Source: Lachnospiraceae bacterium
GTDB lineage: Bacteria; Bacillota; Clostridia; Lachnospirales; Lachnospiraceae
Direction of reading: 5' to 3'
DNA length: 64,000 nucleotides
NCBI GenBank assembly: GCA_017473905.1
Contig: JAFUJA010000005.1
Location: 22,498-86,497 of the forward strand
The notes beneath the pieces were generated by a model. It saw only the letters and a list, made by a program, of their open reading frames with translations. It was not told where the DNA came from and ran no database searches. Every line of letters begins with the position of its first letter. Positions within the stretch are counted from its first letter, which is position 1. Positions 53,250-62,888 of this stretch are shown piece after piece. The translations under genes were made by a program, and so were the position numbers.

Positions 53250-53837
53250 TTATTTTTTCTCATAGGGAATCAAAACCGGCTGAAGCTGTTTTCCTTCCAT
53301 TGCCGCTTCTGCCGTTTCCAAAATCATATCCATATGGGCAACCAGAGAACAGGGTTTCTTTACCCAGTCATCCTGACCGAAGGGAACAAAATAGATATTT
53401 TTAACATTCATTAAAAGCCCTATATTCTTCATATTCATGCTCAAAGCATCGTTGGTGGACACGGCAAGCACCAAGGGTTTTTCGTTCCGGATATGAGCCT
53501 TTGCGGCCATTAAAACAGGGGTATCCGTAATGCCGTTTGCAAGTTTTGCAAGGGTATTTCCGGTACAAGGGGCAATTACCATAACATCCAGATGATTTTT
53601 AGGGCCGATGGGTTCAGCCTCCTGAATGGTAAAAATCCCCTGTCTTCCGGTAATTTCCTGCACTTTGGCAATAAATTCCGTCGCCCGCCAGAATCTGTTA
53701 TCCATCTCAGCCACATGGTCCGAAAATACCGGATACAAATCCACACCTTTTTCCACCAGTTCTTCTAACACCTTAACAATCTTGGTAAAAGTACAAAATG
53801 AACCGGTAAAACCGATTCCCATTTTTATATCTTTCAT
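53250..53837 (-). CDS. spoVFB: Dipicolinate synthase subunit B
   Basis: A 195-residue flavoprotein-like subunit (HFCD family) that works with subunit A to oxidise a lysine-pathway intermediate to dipicolinic acid for the spore core. Features: GIGFTGSFCTF at the start, PCTGNTLAKLANGITD (FMN phosphate loop) and PLVLAVSTNDALSMNMKNIG. Its presence with a spore protein gene indicates an endospore former. AAAGGAG precedes the ATG, and the gene lies 20 bp after subunit A. Confidence 0.95.
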   Translation of the reverse strand: MKDIKMGIGFTGSFCTFTKIVKVLEELVEKGVDLYPVFSDHVAEMDNRFWRATEFIAKVQEITGRQGIFTIQEAEPIGPKNHLDVMVIAPCTGNTLAKLANGITDTPVLMAAKAHIRNEKPLVLAVSTNDALSMNMKNIGLLMNVKNIYFVPFGQDDWVKKPCSLVAHMDMILETAEAAMEGKQLQPVLIPYEKK

Positions 53838-53856
53838 AACCCGCTCCTTTTTAGAC

Positions 53857-54687
53857 TTATTCCGGCTTCACAATTTTTAAAAATGCATCTGCAAGTATTT
53901 CTCCCGAAGATGCCGGCGAGTAAATTCCCGGCAATCCGGAGCAAAGTTTTGCTTTAATTCCGTGCTTTTCACAGTAGGAAAAATCTGTTCCCCCGGGAGC
54001 GCCGGCAATATCGATAATAACGCAGTCCCTGCTTACTCTTTCCAGCCTGTTTTCTCCAAAGACCGGCTCCGGAACCGTATTAAAAATAAAACGATATTCC
54101 TCTCCCGGCTTAACCGTAAAATCCGCGGTTTCATATCCCAGAGCTTCCGCCAAGGCACGCACTTCAGGTTTTCTTGCCATAATTGTCACCCTTGCATTAA
54201 GACCTTTTAATTTATCTGCAAGAATTTTTCCGCATCTCCCGTAGCCGGCAACAAGACAGCTTTTTCCGTGAAGATTATAGTGACTTAACTTCACGGCCTC
54301 AGCAACCGCACCCTCTGCTGTTGCTATGCCGTTATAGAGAGCCACCTCTTCCATTTCCATAAAATCAAGACATTCTACCCCATTTTCTTCAAGGCAGCGA
54401 CGGAATTCCTTCGGAAAAACACCGGCAAAAACCTTTGTTCCCGAAGTAACGCTTTCCTTGATTTCATCTAAAAGAAACCTGCTTTCTCCACCGCCTTTCA
54501 GGTGTGTCCCGTCACCGGTGACCGGTATCGGTAAAATCAGTAACGGACTTGTTTTGATCCGTTTCCGGAGCGCCTCTTCCCCTACTTCTTCTTTGTCTTT
54601 ATAGTGAGACACCTGAAAACCCTTTTCTCTCAGTTTCTCTGCCAGATATACCTGACGTAAATCCCCTCCCAGAATCAGTACCTGCAT
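53857..54687 (-). CDS. spoVFA: Dipicolinate synthase subunit A
   Basis: A 276-residue dehydrogenase-like subunit with an N-terminal VLILGGDLRQVYLAEKL and a second Rossmann motif VAGYGRCGKILADKLKGL. It catalyses the final step to dipicolinic acid with subunit B. I chose the ATG at 54685-54687, with AAAGGAG 7 nt upstream, over an in-frame start 21 codons earlier. It begins just after the truA terminator, so its promoter has to overlap that element. Confidence 0.94.
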   Translation of the reverse strand: MQVLILGGDLRQVYLAEKLREKGFQVSHYKDKEEVGEEALRKRIKTSPLLILPIPVTGDGTHLKGGGESRFLLDEIKESVTSGTKVFAGVFPKEFRRCLEENGVECLDFMEMEEVALYNGIATAEGAVAEAVKLSHYNLHGKSCLVAGYGRCGKILADKLKGLNARVTIMARKPEVRALAEALGYETADFTVKPGEEYRFIFNTVPEPVFGENRLERVSRDCVIIDIAGAPGGTDFSYCEKHGIKAKLCSGLPGIYSPASSGEILADAFLKIVKPE

Positions 54688-54717
54688 ACATACTCCTTTC
54701 TCCGATCTGCGAATGAT

Positions 54718-54755
54718 AAAAAGTGCCGCATACACTAAGATATGCGGCACTTTTT
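54718..54755 (-). terminator. truA terminator
   Basis: AAAAAGTGCCGCATA and TATGCGGCACTTTTT form a perfect 15-bp stem with an 8-nt loop, followed by a T run on the minus strand, 17 bp after the truA stop. Confidence 0.9.
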
Positions 54756-54763
54756 GTCCCTGT
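54736..54763 (-). promoter_or_regulatory. Candidate SigK-type promoter inside the truA terminator
   Basis: On the minus strand CATATCTTA (54736-54744) fits the SigK -10 consensus CATAnnnTA, and AC (54762-54763) lies 17 nt upstream as the -35. The start would be 40-50 nt before spoVFA, with no other room for a promoter. Bacillus spoVF is SigK dependent. Confidence 0.5.
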
Positions 54764-54772
54764 TTCTTTTAT

Positions 54773-55513
54773 TTATTCATACCATACTTCTTCCAGGCAC
54801 AACCCCTGGGCCGGTACAAGCATTCCGGCTCTTGAACGTTCCTTAGAAGATATAATATCCGGTATTTCTTCCGGTTTTCTCTCTCCCTGACCGATTTCAA
54901 CCAGTGTTCCGGTAAGGATTCTAACCATGTGATACAGAAAACCGTCTCCCGTATATTCCAGAATCAATTCCTCCGGTGTTTCTTTTATTTCAATCCGTAT
55001 GGAACGGACCGTGGATTTTTTGATCCTGTGATTGGATGTAAAAGCCTTAAAATCATGGGTTCCGCTTAAAAGCTCCGCCCCTTTTCTCATAGCATCCACA
55101 TCAAGAGTCTGTCCCAGATGATACACATACCGGCGCTCAAATACATCCTGCAAAGGAGAGGTTCTGATGCGGTAACGGTAGTGCTTTCCCGTAGCATTCA
55201 ATCTGGCATGAAACCTGTTTCCTGCCACAGTCAGCCTTGTAACTGCAATATCCTCCGGCAGATAGCGGTTTATATAGTCTCTTATTTCCTCCGGTGTTTT
55301 ATCCGTATCAATCATAAAACTGGCTGTCTGTCCTCTGGAATGCACACCTGCATCCGTTCTTCCGGCGCCGTCTATTTCCACTTTTTTATCACACATTTTA
55401 GAAAGAATTTCTTCTAGTTTCCCCTGAATGGTATTACCCGTGGATGTCTGGCGCTGCCAGCCCTGATAACGGGTTCCGTCATACTGGATTGTCATTCTGT
55501 AATTCTGCATCAT
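54773..55513 (-). CDS. truA: tRNA pseudouridine synthase A
   Basis: A 246-residue enzyme that makes pseudouridine at positions 38-40 of tRNA anticodon arms. It opens with NYRMTIQYDGTRYQGWQRQ, carries GRTDAGVHSRGQTASF with the catalytic Asp, and GDGFLYHMVRILTGTLVEIGQG near the C-terminus. It overlaps the end of engB by 35 bp, with GGAG before an ATG-ATG start. It is the last gene of the tig-clpP-clpX-lon-engB-truA cluster. Confidence 0.97.
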   Translation of the reverse strand: MMQNYRMTIQYDGTRYQGWQRQTSTGNTIQGKLEEILSKMCDKKVEIDGAGRTDAGVHSRGQTASFMIDTDKTPEEIRDYINRYLPEDIAVTRLTVAGNRFHARLNATGKHYRYRIRTSPLQDVFERRYVYHLGQTLDVDAMRKGAELLSGTHDFKAFTSNHRIKKSTVRSIRIEIKETPEELILEYTGDGFLYHMVRILTGTLVEIGQGERKPEEIPDIISSKERSRAGMLVPAQGLCLEEVWYE

Positions 55514-56093
55514 TTAAAAAACTCTCCATTACTTCATAAACCTGCTCAAGCCCGTTTTTATTCTGGGCTGAGAAAGGAATCATCATGGTTCCGGGGCGTA
55601 CTTTCAGTTTCGTACGGATTACTTTTAAATGCTTATCAATCTGTCCCCTGCTGATTTTATCCGACTTCGTGGCAATGATAACCGGCTGAAATCCGTTGTG
55701 TACAATCCAGTCATACATATCGCAGTCATTGGCAGAAGGCTCATGACGGATATCAATCAAAAGGAATACGGCTTTCAGCTGCTTGGAACGCTGCAAATAC
55801 CGTTCTATCATTTTTCCCCACTTTGCCTTGGTTTCCTGAGAAACCTTGGCATAGCCGTATCCGGGAAGATCCACAAGATACAATTCATCATTCACATTAT
55901 AAAAATTGATGGTCTGGGTTTTACCCGGCTGGGCACTTGTTCTTGCATAGGATTTACGATTCATGATTGCATTAATCAGAGAGGATTTGCCCACGTTACT
56001 TTTTCCGGCAAAAGCAAACTCCGGATGAATGTTTTCCGGTAATGTACTGGTAATTCCTACTACAGTTTCAAGGTTAACACTTTTTATTTTCAT
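55479..56093 (-). CDS. engB: Ribosome biogenesis GTP-binding protein EngB
   Basis: A 204-residue GTPase (YihA/YsxC) needed for large-subunit assembly. It has G1 AGKSNVGKSS, G2 KTQT, G3 VDLPGYG, G4 ATKSDKI and G5 FSAQNK. I use the ATG at 56091-56093, after GGAAAGGA; it overlaps the end of lon by 20 bp, the usual arrangement in Firmicutes. Confidence 0.97.
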   Translation of the reverse strand: MKIKSVNLETVVGITSTLPENIHPEFAFAGKSNVGKSSLINAIMNRKSYARTSAQPGKTQTINFYNVNDELYLVDLPGYGYAKVSQETKAKWGKMIERYLQRSKQLKAVFLLIDIRHEPSANDCDMYDWIVHNGFQPVIIATKSDKISRGQIDKHLKVIRTKLKVRPGTMMIPFSAQNKNGLEQVYEVMESFLNDAELQNDNPV

Positions 56094-58428
56094 TCTTTTT
56101 TCCTTTCCCTGTGGCAAAAGCATGTTTTTTTACATCGTCCATATTTTCCACATAAAAAAGTTCAATACCGTTTACTACTTCCTCTTCCAGTTCACGAATA
56201 TCCTTTTCATTGCCTGCCGGAACCAAAACTTTTCGAATGCCGCCGTTTTTGGCCGCAAGAATCTTTTCTTTCAAGCCTCCTACGGGAAGTACTTTTCCGC
56301 GCAAGGTTATCTCTCCGGTCATAGCAACATTTCCTTTTACCGGAATCTCTTTGATTGCAGACAACATGGCGCATGCCATGGTAATTCCTGCAGAGGGACC
56401 ATCCTTGGGTACGGCACCTTCCGGAATATGGATATGTATGTCGTGTTCTTTGAAAAAGGTTTCGGGAATATTTTCTTCCTCTCCCTTGGAACGGATATAA
56501 CTCAAACCGATACCTGCGGATTCTTTCATGACATCACCCATCTGTCCGGTAAGAATCACCTCACCTTTTCCGGGCATGACATTTACTTCAATTCCCAGAA
56601 TACTGCCACCCACACTTGTCCATGCCAGACCGTGCACAATGCCTATTTCATCCTTTTTACCGGCTTTTTCCTTTACATATCTTGGCTTGCCAAGATAGTT
56701 TTCCAGATTTTTATCCGTGATTTTTACACTCGTAGCATCATGCTGTAAAATTTCCCGGGCAGTTTTACGGCAAAGCGTACCGATTTTACGCTCCAGTTCA
56801 CGCACACCTGCTTCCTTCGTATACTCCTGAATCAGCTTGCGCAAGCCGGAATCGCTTATTGTTAATTGCTTTCCGGTCAGACCGTTTTTCTTCAACTGTT
56901 TTTTCCAAAGATGCTTCTTCCCGATATGGAATTTTTCCTGAGAAGTGTAACTGTTCACTTCAATGACTTCCATACGGTCTAAAAGCGGTCTTGGAATTGT
57001 TGCCACATTATTGGCAGTTGCAATGAAACAAACCTTTGATAAATCCAGGGGAATTTCCAGATAATGGTCTCTGAAAGCTTTGTTTTGATGGGAATCCAGC
57101 ACTTCTAAAAGTGCTGATGCAGGGTCTCCTTTATAATCCGAAGCCAACTTATCAATTTCATCCAGAAGCATAAGCGGGTTATTTTCTCCCACCTGTTTTA
57201 ATGCCTCGGCAATTCTGCCCGGCATCGCTCCGATATAGGTTCTTCTGTGTCCCCGGATTTCTGCCTCATCACGCACACCTCCCAGGCAGATACGCACATA
57301 CTTTTTATTCAATGCTTCCGCAACGGATTGGGCAATGGAAGTTTTACCGGTTCCCGGAGGACCCGCAAGACAAATTATCGTACTTTCGCTTTCTTTGGTC
57401 AAAGCACGTACAGCCAGATATTCAAGAATTCTCTCTTTGACCTTTTCAAGTCCGTAATGATCCCTTTCAAGAATCGCTTCCGCCCGGTCCAGATCAGTGG
57501 TATCCTCTCCCGCCTTATTCCATGGCATGGAAAGCAGGGTCTCAATATATACCCTCTGGTTAGCACTTTCGGAACTGCTTCCCTCTACATTGCGAAGTCT
57601 TACAATTTCCTTATTGATTTTTTCTTTTACATGGTCCGGTGCATCAAGGTTTTCCAATTCCTTTTTAAAGGCTTCCGCATCGGGGATTTCATCTTCCTTC
57701 CCCAACTCTTTTCGGATAAAATGCATCTGTTCCCGTAAAATATATTCTTTTTGATTTTTGCTCACCTGCTCTTTTAACTGCCGGTTTAAATCATTTTTAA
57801 TCTTGAGAACTTCTATTTCGTTTAACAAATCCTCACGCAGCAGCTCATACAGGGATTCTTCGTCTTCCACCTCTAAATACCGTTGTCTGGCAGTATGCGC
57901 AAGAGGCAACTGTGCCGCAAAAACATGAATAATTTCCGACAAATCCCCTGCATTGCTTGCCACTGTAAGCATTTCCTTGGAAACATTCGTCTGCAGGGTC
58001 AGATAACTTCCCAATGCTTCCCGTAAAATACGGCTTCTTGCTTCCTGTTCGGAGGCATTCCATGAATGAGGAATCAAAACATAAGGTGCATGCTCTGCCT
58101 GATAAAAGGTTTCCGTACTGCCTTCAAGTCCGTATATTCTGCTTCTGCATTTCCCCTGAACAATAACCCTTGTTACCTTATTGGGCAACTGGGTTACCTG
58201 TATGATGCTTACAACACATCCCACGGAAAAAACAGTTTCTTCCGTAACCTCTTCCGTTTCAAATCTTTTCTGGGTTACCGCAAGAAACATTTTACTCTCT
58301 TTTAAAGCCTCGTTTAAGGCATTTAAAGATTGTTTACGGTTAATATCAACATGAGTGATCAGACCGGGGGTAATGCACAGCCCGCGCAAAGCTATGACCG
58401 GAAGCATATTTCTGTTCTGCTGGTCCAT
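56074..58428 (-). CDS. lon: ATP-dependent protease Lon
   Basis: A 784-residue LonA protease. The N-terminal LAN domain ([15 protein letters not shown]) is followed by coiled coil (about 190-250), an AAA+ domain with Walker [10 protein letters not shown], Walker [11 protein letters not shown] and sensor ATANNV, and a C-terminal serine-lysine protease domain with [15 protein letters not shown] (Ser) and [17 protein letters not shown] (Lys). It degrades damaged and regulatory proteins. It sits after a hairpin following clpX, so it may have lower read-through or its own start. Confidence 0.98.
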   Translation of the reverse strand: MDQQNRNMLPVIALRGLCITPGLITHVDINRKQSLNALNEALKESKMFLAVTQKRFETEEVTEETVFSVGCVVSIIQVTQLPNKVTRVIVQGKCRSRIYGLEGSTETFYQAEHAPYVLIPHSWNASEQEARSRILREALGSYLTLQTNVSKEMLTVASNAGDLSEIIHVFAAQLPLAHTARQRYLEVEDEESLYELLREDLLNEIEVLKIKNDLNRQLKEQVSKNQKEYILREQMHFIRKELGKEDEIPDAEAFKKELENLDAPDHVKEKINKEIVRLRNVEGSSSESANQRVYIETLLSMPWNKAGEDTTDLDRAEAILERDHYGLEKVKERILEYLAVRALTKESESTIICLAGPPGTGKTSIAQSVAEALNKKYVRICLGGVRDEAEIRGHRRTYIGAMPGRIAEALKQVGENNPLMLLDEIDKLASDYKGDPASALLEVLDSHQNKAFRDHYLEIPLDLSKVCFIATANNVATIPRPLLDRMEVIEVNSYTSQEKFHIGKKHLWKKQLKKNGLTGKQLTISDSGLRKLIQEYTKEAGVRELERKIGTLCRKTAREILQHDATSVKITDKNLENYLGKPRYVKEKAGKKDEIGIVHGLAWTSVGGSILGIEVNVMPGKGEVILTGQMGDVMKESAGIGLSYIRSKGEEENIPETFFKEHDIHIHIPEGAVPKDGPSAGITMACAMLSAIKEIPVKGNVAMTGEITLRGKVLPVGGLKEKILAAKNGGIRKVLVPAGNEKDIRELEEEVVNGIELFYVENMDDVKKHAFATGKGKKNENKKC

Positions 58429-58451
58429 TGCTGTTCTCCTTCTACAACAAA

Positions 58452-58470
58452 CGCCGCCAAAAAGGCGGCG
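58452..58470 (-). terminator. Hairpin between clpX and lon
   Basis: CGCCGCC-AAAAA-GGCGGCG, a perfect 7-bp GC stem, followed on the minus strand by TTTGTTGT. It is probably a partial terminator between the clpX stop and the lon ribosome binding site. Confidence 0.6.
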
Positions 58471-58476
58471 CTAATG

Positions 58477-59745
58477 TTATTTCTTTTCTTTTTTCTTTTT
58501 GGAACCTGCATGAATTTCCTGAGGTTTTTCGGTTCCTTCTACGGATGCCTTTGTCACAACACATGCTTCAATGGTTTCATCTGAAGGAATACGGAACATC
58601 AAATCCATCATGACTTTTTCCACAATGGAGCGAAGACCTCTCGCACCGGTTTTGCGTTCCCATGCTTCATGAGCAATTTCTTTTACCGCATCCGGCTCAA
58701 ATTCAAGTTCCACATTATCAAGTTCAAACAGCTTTTTATACTGTTTTACAAGGGCATTTTTAGGCTCTGTCATAATACGAACAAGTGCATCTTCGTCAAG
58801 TCCGTCCAAAGTCACGTTAATAGGCACACGGCCTACAAACTCGGGAATCAAACCGAACTTCACAAGATCCTGAGGTGTTACTTCTTTGAGAAGTTCACTC
58901 AAAGCCTTATCACCCTTCTGGGTAATTTCAGCATTAAAGCCGATTGATTTACGATTCAGTCTGTTTTCGATAATCTTCTCCAAACCATCAAAAGCACCAC
59001 CACAGATAAAAAGAATATTAGAGGTGTCAATCTGAATCAGTTCCTGATGAGGATGCTTTCTTCCGCCCTGAGGAGGCACGGAAGCGATAGTTCCCTCAAC
59101 AATTTTTAAGAGAGCCTGCTGAACGCCTTCACCGGATACATCACGGGTAATGGAAACGTTCTCACTCTTCTTGGTTATTTTATCAATTTCATCGATGTAA
59201 ACAATACCATACTGGGCTCTTTCAGTATCATAATCTGCCGCCTGTATGAGCTTAAGCAGGATATTCTCCACATCTTCGCCTACGTAACCGGCTTCGGTTA
59301 AAGTTGTTGCATCTGCAATGGCAAAAGGTACATTGATGATCTTTGCCAGCGTCTGTGCAAGGTACGTTTTACCGGAACCTGTAGGTCCAATCATAATGAT
59401 GTTGCTTTTCTGTAACTCAACATCAATATTCTTCGGTGCCATAATTCTTTTATAATGATTATAGACCGCAACCGACAGAACTTTCTTAGCCTCGTCCTGT
59501 CCAATTACATAATCATCCAAAAACGCCTTGATTTCCAAGGGTTTTAAAAGGTTGATGTCCAAATCACTTTCATCGTCTCCCTCGTAGGATTCCATGAATT
59601 CATCTTCAATGATTTCACTGCACACATCAACGCACTCGTTACAGATGTACGTTTTAGACGGGCCGGCTATCATTTTACGAACTTCTTCCTGGGTTTTCCC
59701 ACAAAAGGAGCATCTTACTTTACCGTCAGATCCTTTATTTGCCAT
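58477..59745 (-). CDS. clpX: ClpX unfoldase
   Basis: A 422-residue AAA+ unfoldase. The N-terminal zinc-binding domain has CSFC and CNEC. It carries Walker A GPTGSGKT, Walker [11 protein letters not shown], the pore loop YVGEDVE and the ClpP-binding loop [18 protein letters not shown] region. It unfolds substrates for ClpP, encoded 27 bp upstream. The C-terminal tail is Lys-rich (GSKKKKEKK). Confidence 0.98.
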   Translation of the reverse strand: MANKGSDGKVRCSFCGKTQEEVRKMIAGPSKTYICNECVDVCSEIIEDEFMESYEGDDESDLDINLLKPLEIKAFLDDYVIGQDEAKKVLSVAVYNHYKRIMAPKNIDVELQKSNIIMIGPTGSGKTYLAQTLAKIINVPFAIADATTLTEAGYVGEDVENILLKLIQAADYDTERAQYGIVYIDEIDKITKKSENVSITRDVSGEGVQQALLKIVEGTIASVPPQGGRKHPHQELIQIDTSNILFICGGAFDGLEKIIENRLNRKSIGFNAEITQKGDKALSELLKEVTPQDLVKFGLIPEFVGRVPINVTLDGLDEDALVRIMTEPKNALVKQYKKLFELDNVELEFEPDAVKEIAHEAWERKTGARGLRSIVEKVMMDLMFRIPSDETIEACVVTKASVEGTEKPQEIHAGSKKKKEKK

Positions 59746-59772
59746 AGTTATCTCCGCTTCTATCCAAGTCTT

Positions 59773-60372
59773 TTACTTTGCTTCCAGATCTGCACGGGAA
59801 GTGATAACACTGTCAATGAGGCCGTATTCCATGGCTTCCTTTGCAGTTTTCCAGTTGTCACGTTCCGTATCTGCTGCAATCACGTCATAAGGCTGACCAC
59901 AGTTTTCAGCAAGAATTTTATTTAATTTTTCCTTGGTATGAAGGATATGCTTTGCAGCAATTTCAATTTCGGTTGCCTGACCCTGAGCACCGCCAAGAGG
60001 CTGGTGAATCATGATTTCCGCATTGGGAAGTGCCATTCTCTTGCCCTTGGTACCGCCTGCAAGCAGGAATGCACCCATGCTGGCAGCCATACCGATACAA
60101 ATTGTAGACACATCACACTTAATGTACTGCATGGTATCGTAGATTGCCATACCTGCAGTAACAGAGCCGCCGGGGCTGTTAATATAAAGCTGTATATCCT
60201 TATCAGGATCTTCAGACTCCAGGAAAAGAAGCTGGGCAACTACAAGGCTTGCAGTTACTTCATTTACTTCTTCTCCAAGGAAAATAATTCTTTCTTCTAA
60301 AAGTCTGGAATAAATATCGTAGGATCTTTCTCCGCGGCTTGTTTGTTTTACGACATAAGGTACTAAGCTCAT
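59773..60372 (-). CDS. clpP: ClpP protease subunit
   Basis: A 199-residue serine protease that forms the tetradecameric barrel. The catalytic triad is visible: Ser in [11 protein letters not shown], His in MIHQPLGG, and Asp in [15 protein letters not shown] precedes the ATG. It lies between tig and clpX in one transcript. Confidence 0.98.
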   Translation of the reverse strand: MSLVPYVVKQTSRGERSYDIYSRLLEERIIFLGEEVNEVTASLVVAQLLFLESEDPDKDIQLYINSPGGSVTAGMAIYDTMQYIKCDVSTICIGMAASMGAFLLAGGTKGKRMALPNAEIMIHQPLGGAQGQATEIEIAAKHILHTKEKLNKILAENCGQPYDVIAADTERDNWKTAKEAMEYGLIDSVITSRADLEAK

Positions 60373-60419
60373 TTGAATTCCTCCTTTTTACATATCATTT
60401 ATTCTCAGTATATCCGAAT

Positions 60420-61748
60420 TTAGTCTTCTTTAACTTCCTTCGCTTCTTTTGCTTTCTTTTCTTTCTTTTCTTTTGCTTCGGAAACAATGAAGTCTACTGC
60501 CTTCTGGATTGCAAGGTCTTTCTTCATTTCCTTCTCACGTTCTTCGTCCATGAGTTCTTTTACCTGCTCAAGTTCCATCTGGTATGCACTTGCAATCTTA
60601 CCAAGTTCTTCTTCGTATTCAGCATCTGAAACTTCAATCTTTTCAGCTTCTGCAATTGCTTCAAGAACAAGTCTGGATTTGATTCTTTCTTCTGCCTGAG
60701 GTTTTACCTGTTCCATCATGGAATTAGCAGTCTGACCGGTAAACTGGAGATACTGCTCCATGGTAAGACCCTGCATGGTAATTCTCTGGGAGAATTCTTC
60801 CATCATCTGTCTCTGGGTTGTTAAAATCATAGCGTCGGGAATTTCCATTTCAGCAGCTGCTACAACTGCTTCAACAACTGCAGCTTCCTTCGCATTCTTA
60901 GCGTCAGCTTCCTTCTTTTCCGTAAGGTTCTTCTTAACGCTTTCTTTATATTCTGCAAGAGTATCGTATGCACTTACTTCGCTTGCGAATTCATCATCAA
61001 GCTCAGGAAGCTGATTCTCTTTGATTTCATGAATGGTAACCTTAAATAATGCAGGCTTTCCTTTTAATTCTTCTGCATGATAATCCTCAGGGAAGGTTAC
61101 ATTTACTTCTACTTCTTCACCGATGGACTTACCAACAAGCTGGTCTTCGAAAGTATCGATGAAGGAATGAGAACCAAGTGTTAAGGAGTAGTTGTCTCCC
61201 TTACCGCCGTCAAATGCAACGCCATCAACAAAACCTTCAAAATCGATTACAACGGTATCGCCATCTTTTGCAGGTCTGTCTTCTACAGTAATGGTTCTTG
61301 CACTGTTCTTTCTTTCACGTTCGATTGCTTCGTTGATTTCTTCTTCAGTTACTTCTACGCTGATTTTTTCAACGGAAACACCTTTATACTTACCTAACTT
61401 CACTGCAGGCTTTAATGCAACTTCTGCGGTGAAAATAAAAGGCTTACCAGCTTCAAGCTGGGTAACATCGATTACGGGAGAAGAAACGATTTCTTCTTCA
61501 CATTCATCGTAAGCTTTGCCATATGCTTCGGGAATGATTTCGTTTGCAGCATCCTCATAGAATACTTCTTTACCATACATCTGCTCAATCATCTTACGGG
61601 GAGCTTTTCCTTTACGGAATCCCTGAATCTGAATTTTGTTCTTATTCTTCTGGTATGCTTTCTCGATGGCCTTTTCAAACTCTTCAGCAGGAACTTCGAT
61701 AGTAAGCTTCGCCATGTTCTTTTCTAATTTTTCGATTGTAAAACTCAT
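60420..61748 (-). CDS. tig: Trigger factor
   Basis: A 442-residue ribosome-bound chaperone and peptidyl-prolyl isomerase. The N-terminal ribosome-binding signature (IQGFRKGKAPRKMIE), a FKBP-type domain (about 150-240; DGDTVVIDFEGFVDG, LVGKSIGEEVEVNVTFPEDY) and the C-terminal arm domain are present. It ends in a Lys/Glu-rich tail. It is the first gene of the cluster with its own extended -10 promoter and AAGGAGG. Confidence 0.97.
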   Translation of the reverse strand: MSFTIEKLEKNMAKLTIEVPAEEFEKAIEKAYQKNKNKIQIQGFRKGKAPRKMIEQMYGKEVFYEDAANEIIPEAYGKAYDECEEEIVSSPVIDVTQLEAGKPFIFTAEVALKPAVKLGKYKGVSVEKISVEVTEEEINEAIERERKNSARTITVEDRPAKDGDTVVIDFEGFVDGVAFDGGKGDNYSLTLGSHSFIDTFEDQLVGKSIGEEVEVNVTFPEDYHAEELKGKPALFKVTIHEIKENQLPELDDEFASEVSAYDTLAEYKESVKKNLTEKKEADAKNAKEAAVVEAVVAAAEMEIPDAMILTTQRQMMEEFSQRITMQGLTMEQYLQFTGQTANSMMEQVKPQAEERIKSRLVLEAIAEAEKIEVSDAEYEEELGKIASAYQMELEQVKELMDEEREKEMKKDLAIQKAVDFIVSEAKEKKEKKAKEAKEVKED

Positions 61749-61806
61749 TTTATATCCTCCTTATATATGCGCATCTTTTCATGCGACCATACTTTTCTTT
61801 TCTTGC

Positions 61807-61843
61807 GTAAGTACATACTTACAGTCATTTTACGATTATATCA
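61807..61843 (-). promoter_or_regulatory. tig promoter with downstream palindrome
   Basis: On the minus strand TGATATAAT (61835-61843) is an extended -10. A palindrome GTAAGTA-CA-TACTTAC (61807-61822) lies just after the expected start site; it could be an operator or leader hairpin. No CtsR-type site was seen. Confidence 0.5.
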
Positions 61844-61876
61844 CAAGTTTTTATAAAAGAAAAGCAACAAATTACC

Positions 61877-61906
61877 AACATAAAACCCGAAATTCCTCAC
61901 ATACTA
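61877..61906 (+). promoter_or_regulatory. Candidate SigG/SigF promoter of the spore protein gene
   Basis: AACATA (61877-61882), a 17-nt spacer and CATACTA (61900-61906), close to the forespore consensus (-35 GnATA, -10 CATnnTA). It lies 66 nt before the spore protein start codon. Confidence 0.45.
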
Positions 61907-61971
61907 ACATCAAGATAAGCGATAACTTATCTGAAAAAAGACACACTGAAAAGAATTTGGAGGAAACAACA

Positions 61972-62172
61972 ATGACTAATGGTTCTAACAAGAAAGCATC
62001 AAACAATGTAAACAAGGCAGCTTTAGATCGTTTTAAGAACGAAGTTGCAAGCGAATTAGGTATCAACTTAAAGGAAGGTTACAATGGTGACCTCTCTTCT
62101 AAGGAAGCCGGTTCTATCGGTGGCGAAATGGTTCGTAGAATGATCAAGCGTCAGGAAGAATCCATGAAATAA
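61972..62172 (+). CDS. Alpha/beta-type small acid-soluble spore protein
   Basis: A 66-residue DNA-binding spore protein. It has the germination-protease-type region FKNEVASELGINLKEGYNGD and the C-terminal GGEMVRRMIKRQEESM seen across the SASP family, with an Asn/Lys-rich N-terminus. It coats spore DNA and is degraded at germination. The ATG at 61972 has GGAGG upstream. It is a single-gene unit between a sporulation-type promoter and a terminator. Confidence 0.95.
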   Translation: MTNGSNKKASNNVNKAALDRFKNEVASELGINLKEGYNGDLSSKEAGSIGGEMVRRMIKRQEESMK

Positions 62173-62244
62173 TCCTGCAACATTAGTTTGCACCGGATGA
62201 TTTGATGGTATTACTTTACTGAAAAAGTAAATAAGGTACAACGA

Positions 62245-62276
62245 AAAAGCCCTGCGTAATGCGGGGCTTTTTCTTA
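62245..62276 (+). terminator. Terminator after the spore protein gene
   Basis: AAAAGCCCTGC and GCGGGGCTTTT form an 11-bp stem with one G-T pair and a short loop, followed by TTCTTAATT. Confidence 0.85.
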
Positions 62277-62414
62277 ATTCTGCATTGTAGGGCGAAATCG
62301 TTATGATTGTTTTGTCTATTCTGCTTTATTTTCTTTGCTGATTTTTATGGGATTCTGTGAATGGATAGATTTAGAATTCTTCGGTATCGTGTGTTGTCAA
62401 GAAAGGAGGCTCGA

Positions 62415-62705
62415 ATGATGATAAACATCGACATTTTTCAATTATTTCTCAATTACCTAACAGAACGGCATCATAACAATATCTATCAAAACATTCAGCA
62501 GGACACTGATTATCTGAAAGCCACAATAGAAGAGAATGAACTTAACGAGCAATACAAGAAACTGGATTTATCTGATGAACAGCGAAAAATCATAATGCAG
62601 TGGATAGATGCCATTCAGGCACAGGAATCTGCTTACACCGCAGTTGTCTTCCGCATGGGCATGCAATTATGTTTTTCCCTACTAATGCAACTGGCTGACT
62701 TGTAA
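62415..62705 (+). CDS. DUF6809-like hypothetical protein
   Basis: A 96-residue protein starting at an ATG-ATG with AAAGGAGG. It is probably all helical: a Tyr/Asn/Gln-rich N-terminal half and a C-terminal VVFRMGMQLCFSLLMQLADL. The overall length and the C-terminal helix resemble DUF6809 proteins common in Firmicute accessory regions; this match is by eye. It is followed by an inverted repeat that looks like its terminator. Confidence 0.65.
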   Translation: MMINIDIFQLFLNYLTERHHNNIYQNIQQDTDYLKATIEENELNEQYKKLDLSDEQRKIIMQWIDAIQAQESAYTAVVFRMGMQLCFSLLMQLADL

Positions 62706-62718
62706 AAATGGACAGAAA

Positions 62719-62775
62719 ATCAGCGGTATTTCATAACATTTTAGTGTCTTAGGAATACCGCTGATATTGTGTTTT
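62719..62775 (+). terminator. Inverted repeat / terminator after the DUF6809-like gene
   Basis: ATCAGCGGTATT (62719-62730) and AATACCGCTGAT (62754-62765) are a perfect 12-bp inverted repeat with a 23-nt loop, followed by ATTGTGTTTTATTT. Confidence 0.6.
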
Positions 62776-62888
62776 ATTTAGTTGTGAAAGGAATTTTCTT
62801 TCCCCCTTATACCCCCCTGGTGAGTGCAGATCGTCAAGGGGAAATGTCATGAGTTCATTACGTTTCTTTTCATTCGTTTAACAGTGTA

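Noticed and set aside
56029-56748. 239-codon open frame on the plus strand
   Set aside because: It is antisense to lon and engB, has no plausible motif and a biased amino acid composition.
62706-62888. Insertion sequence end or attachment site
   Set aside because: The 12-bp inverted repeat is closely spaced and followed by a T-rich run, which fits a terminator; no transposase, integrase or second copy was found.
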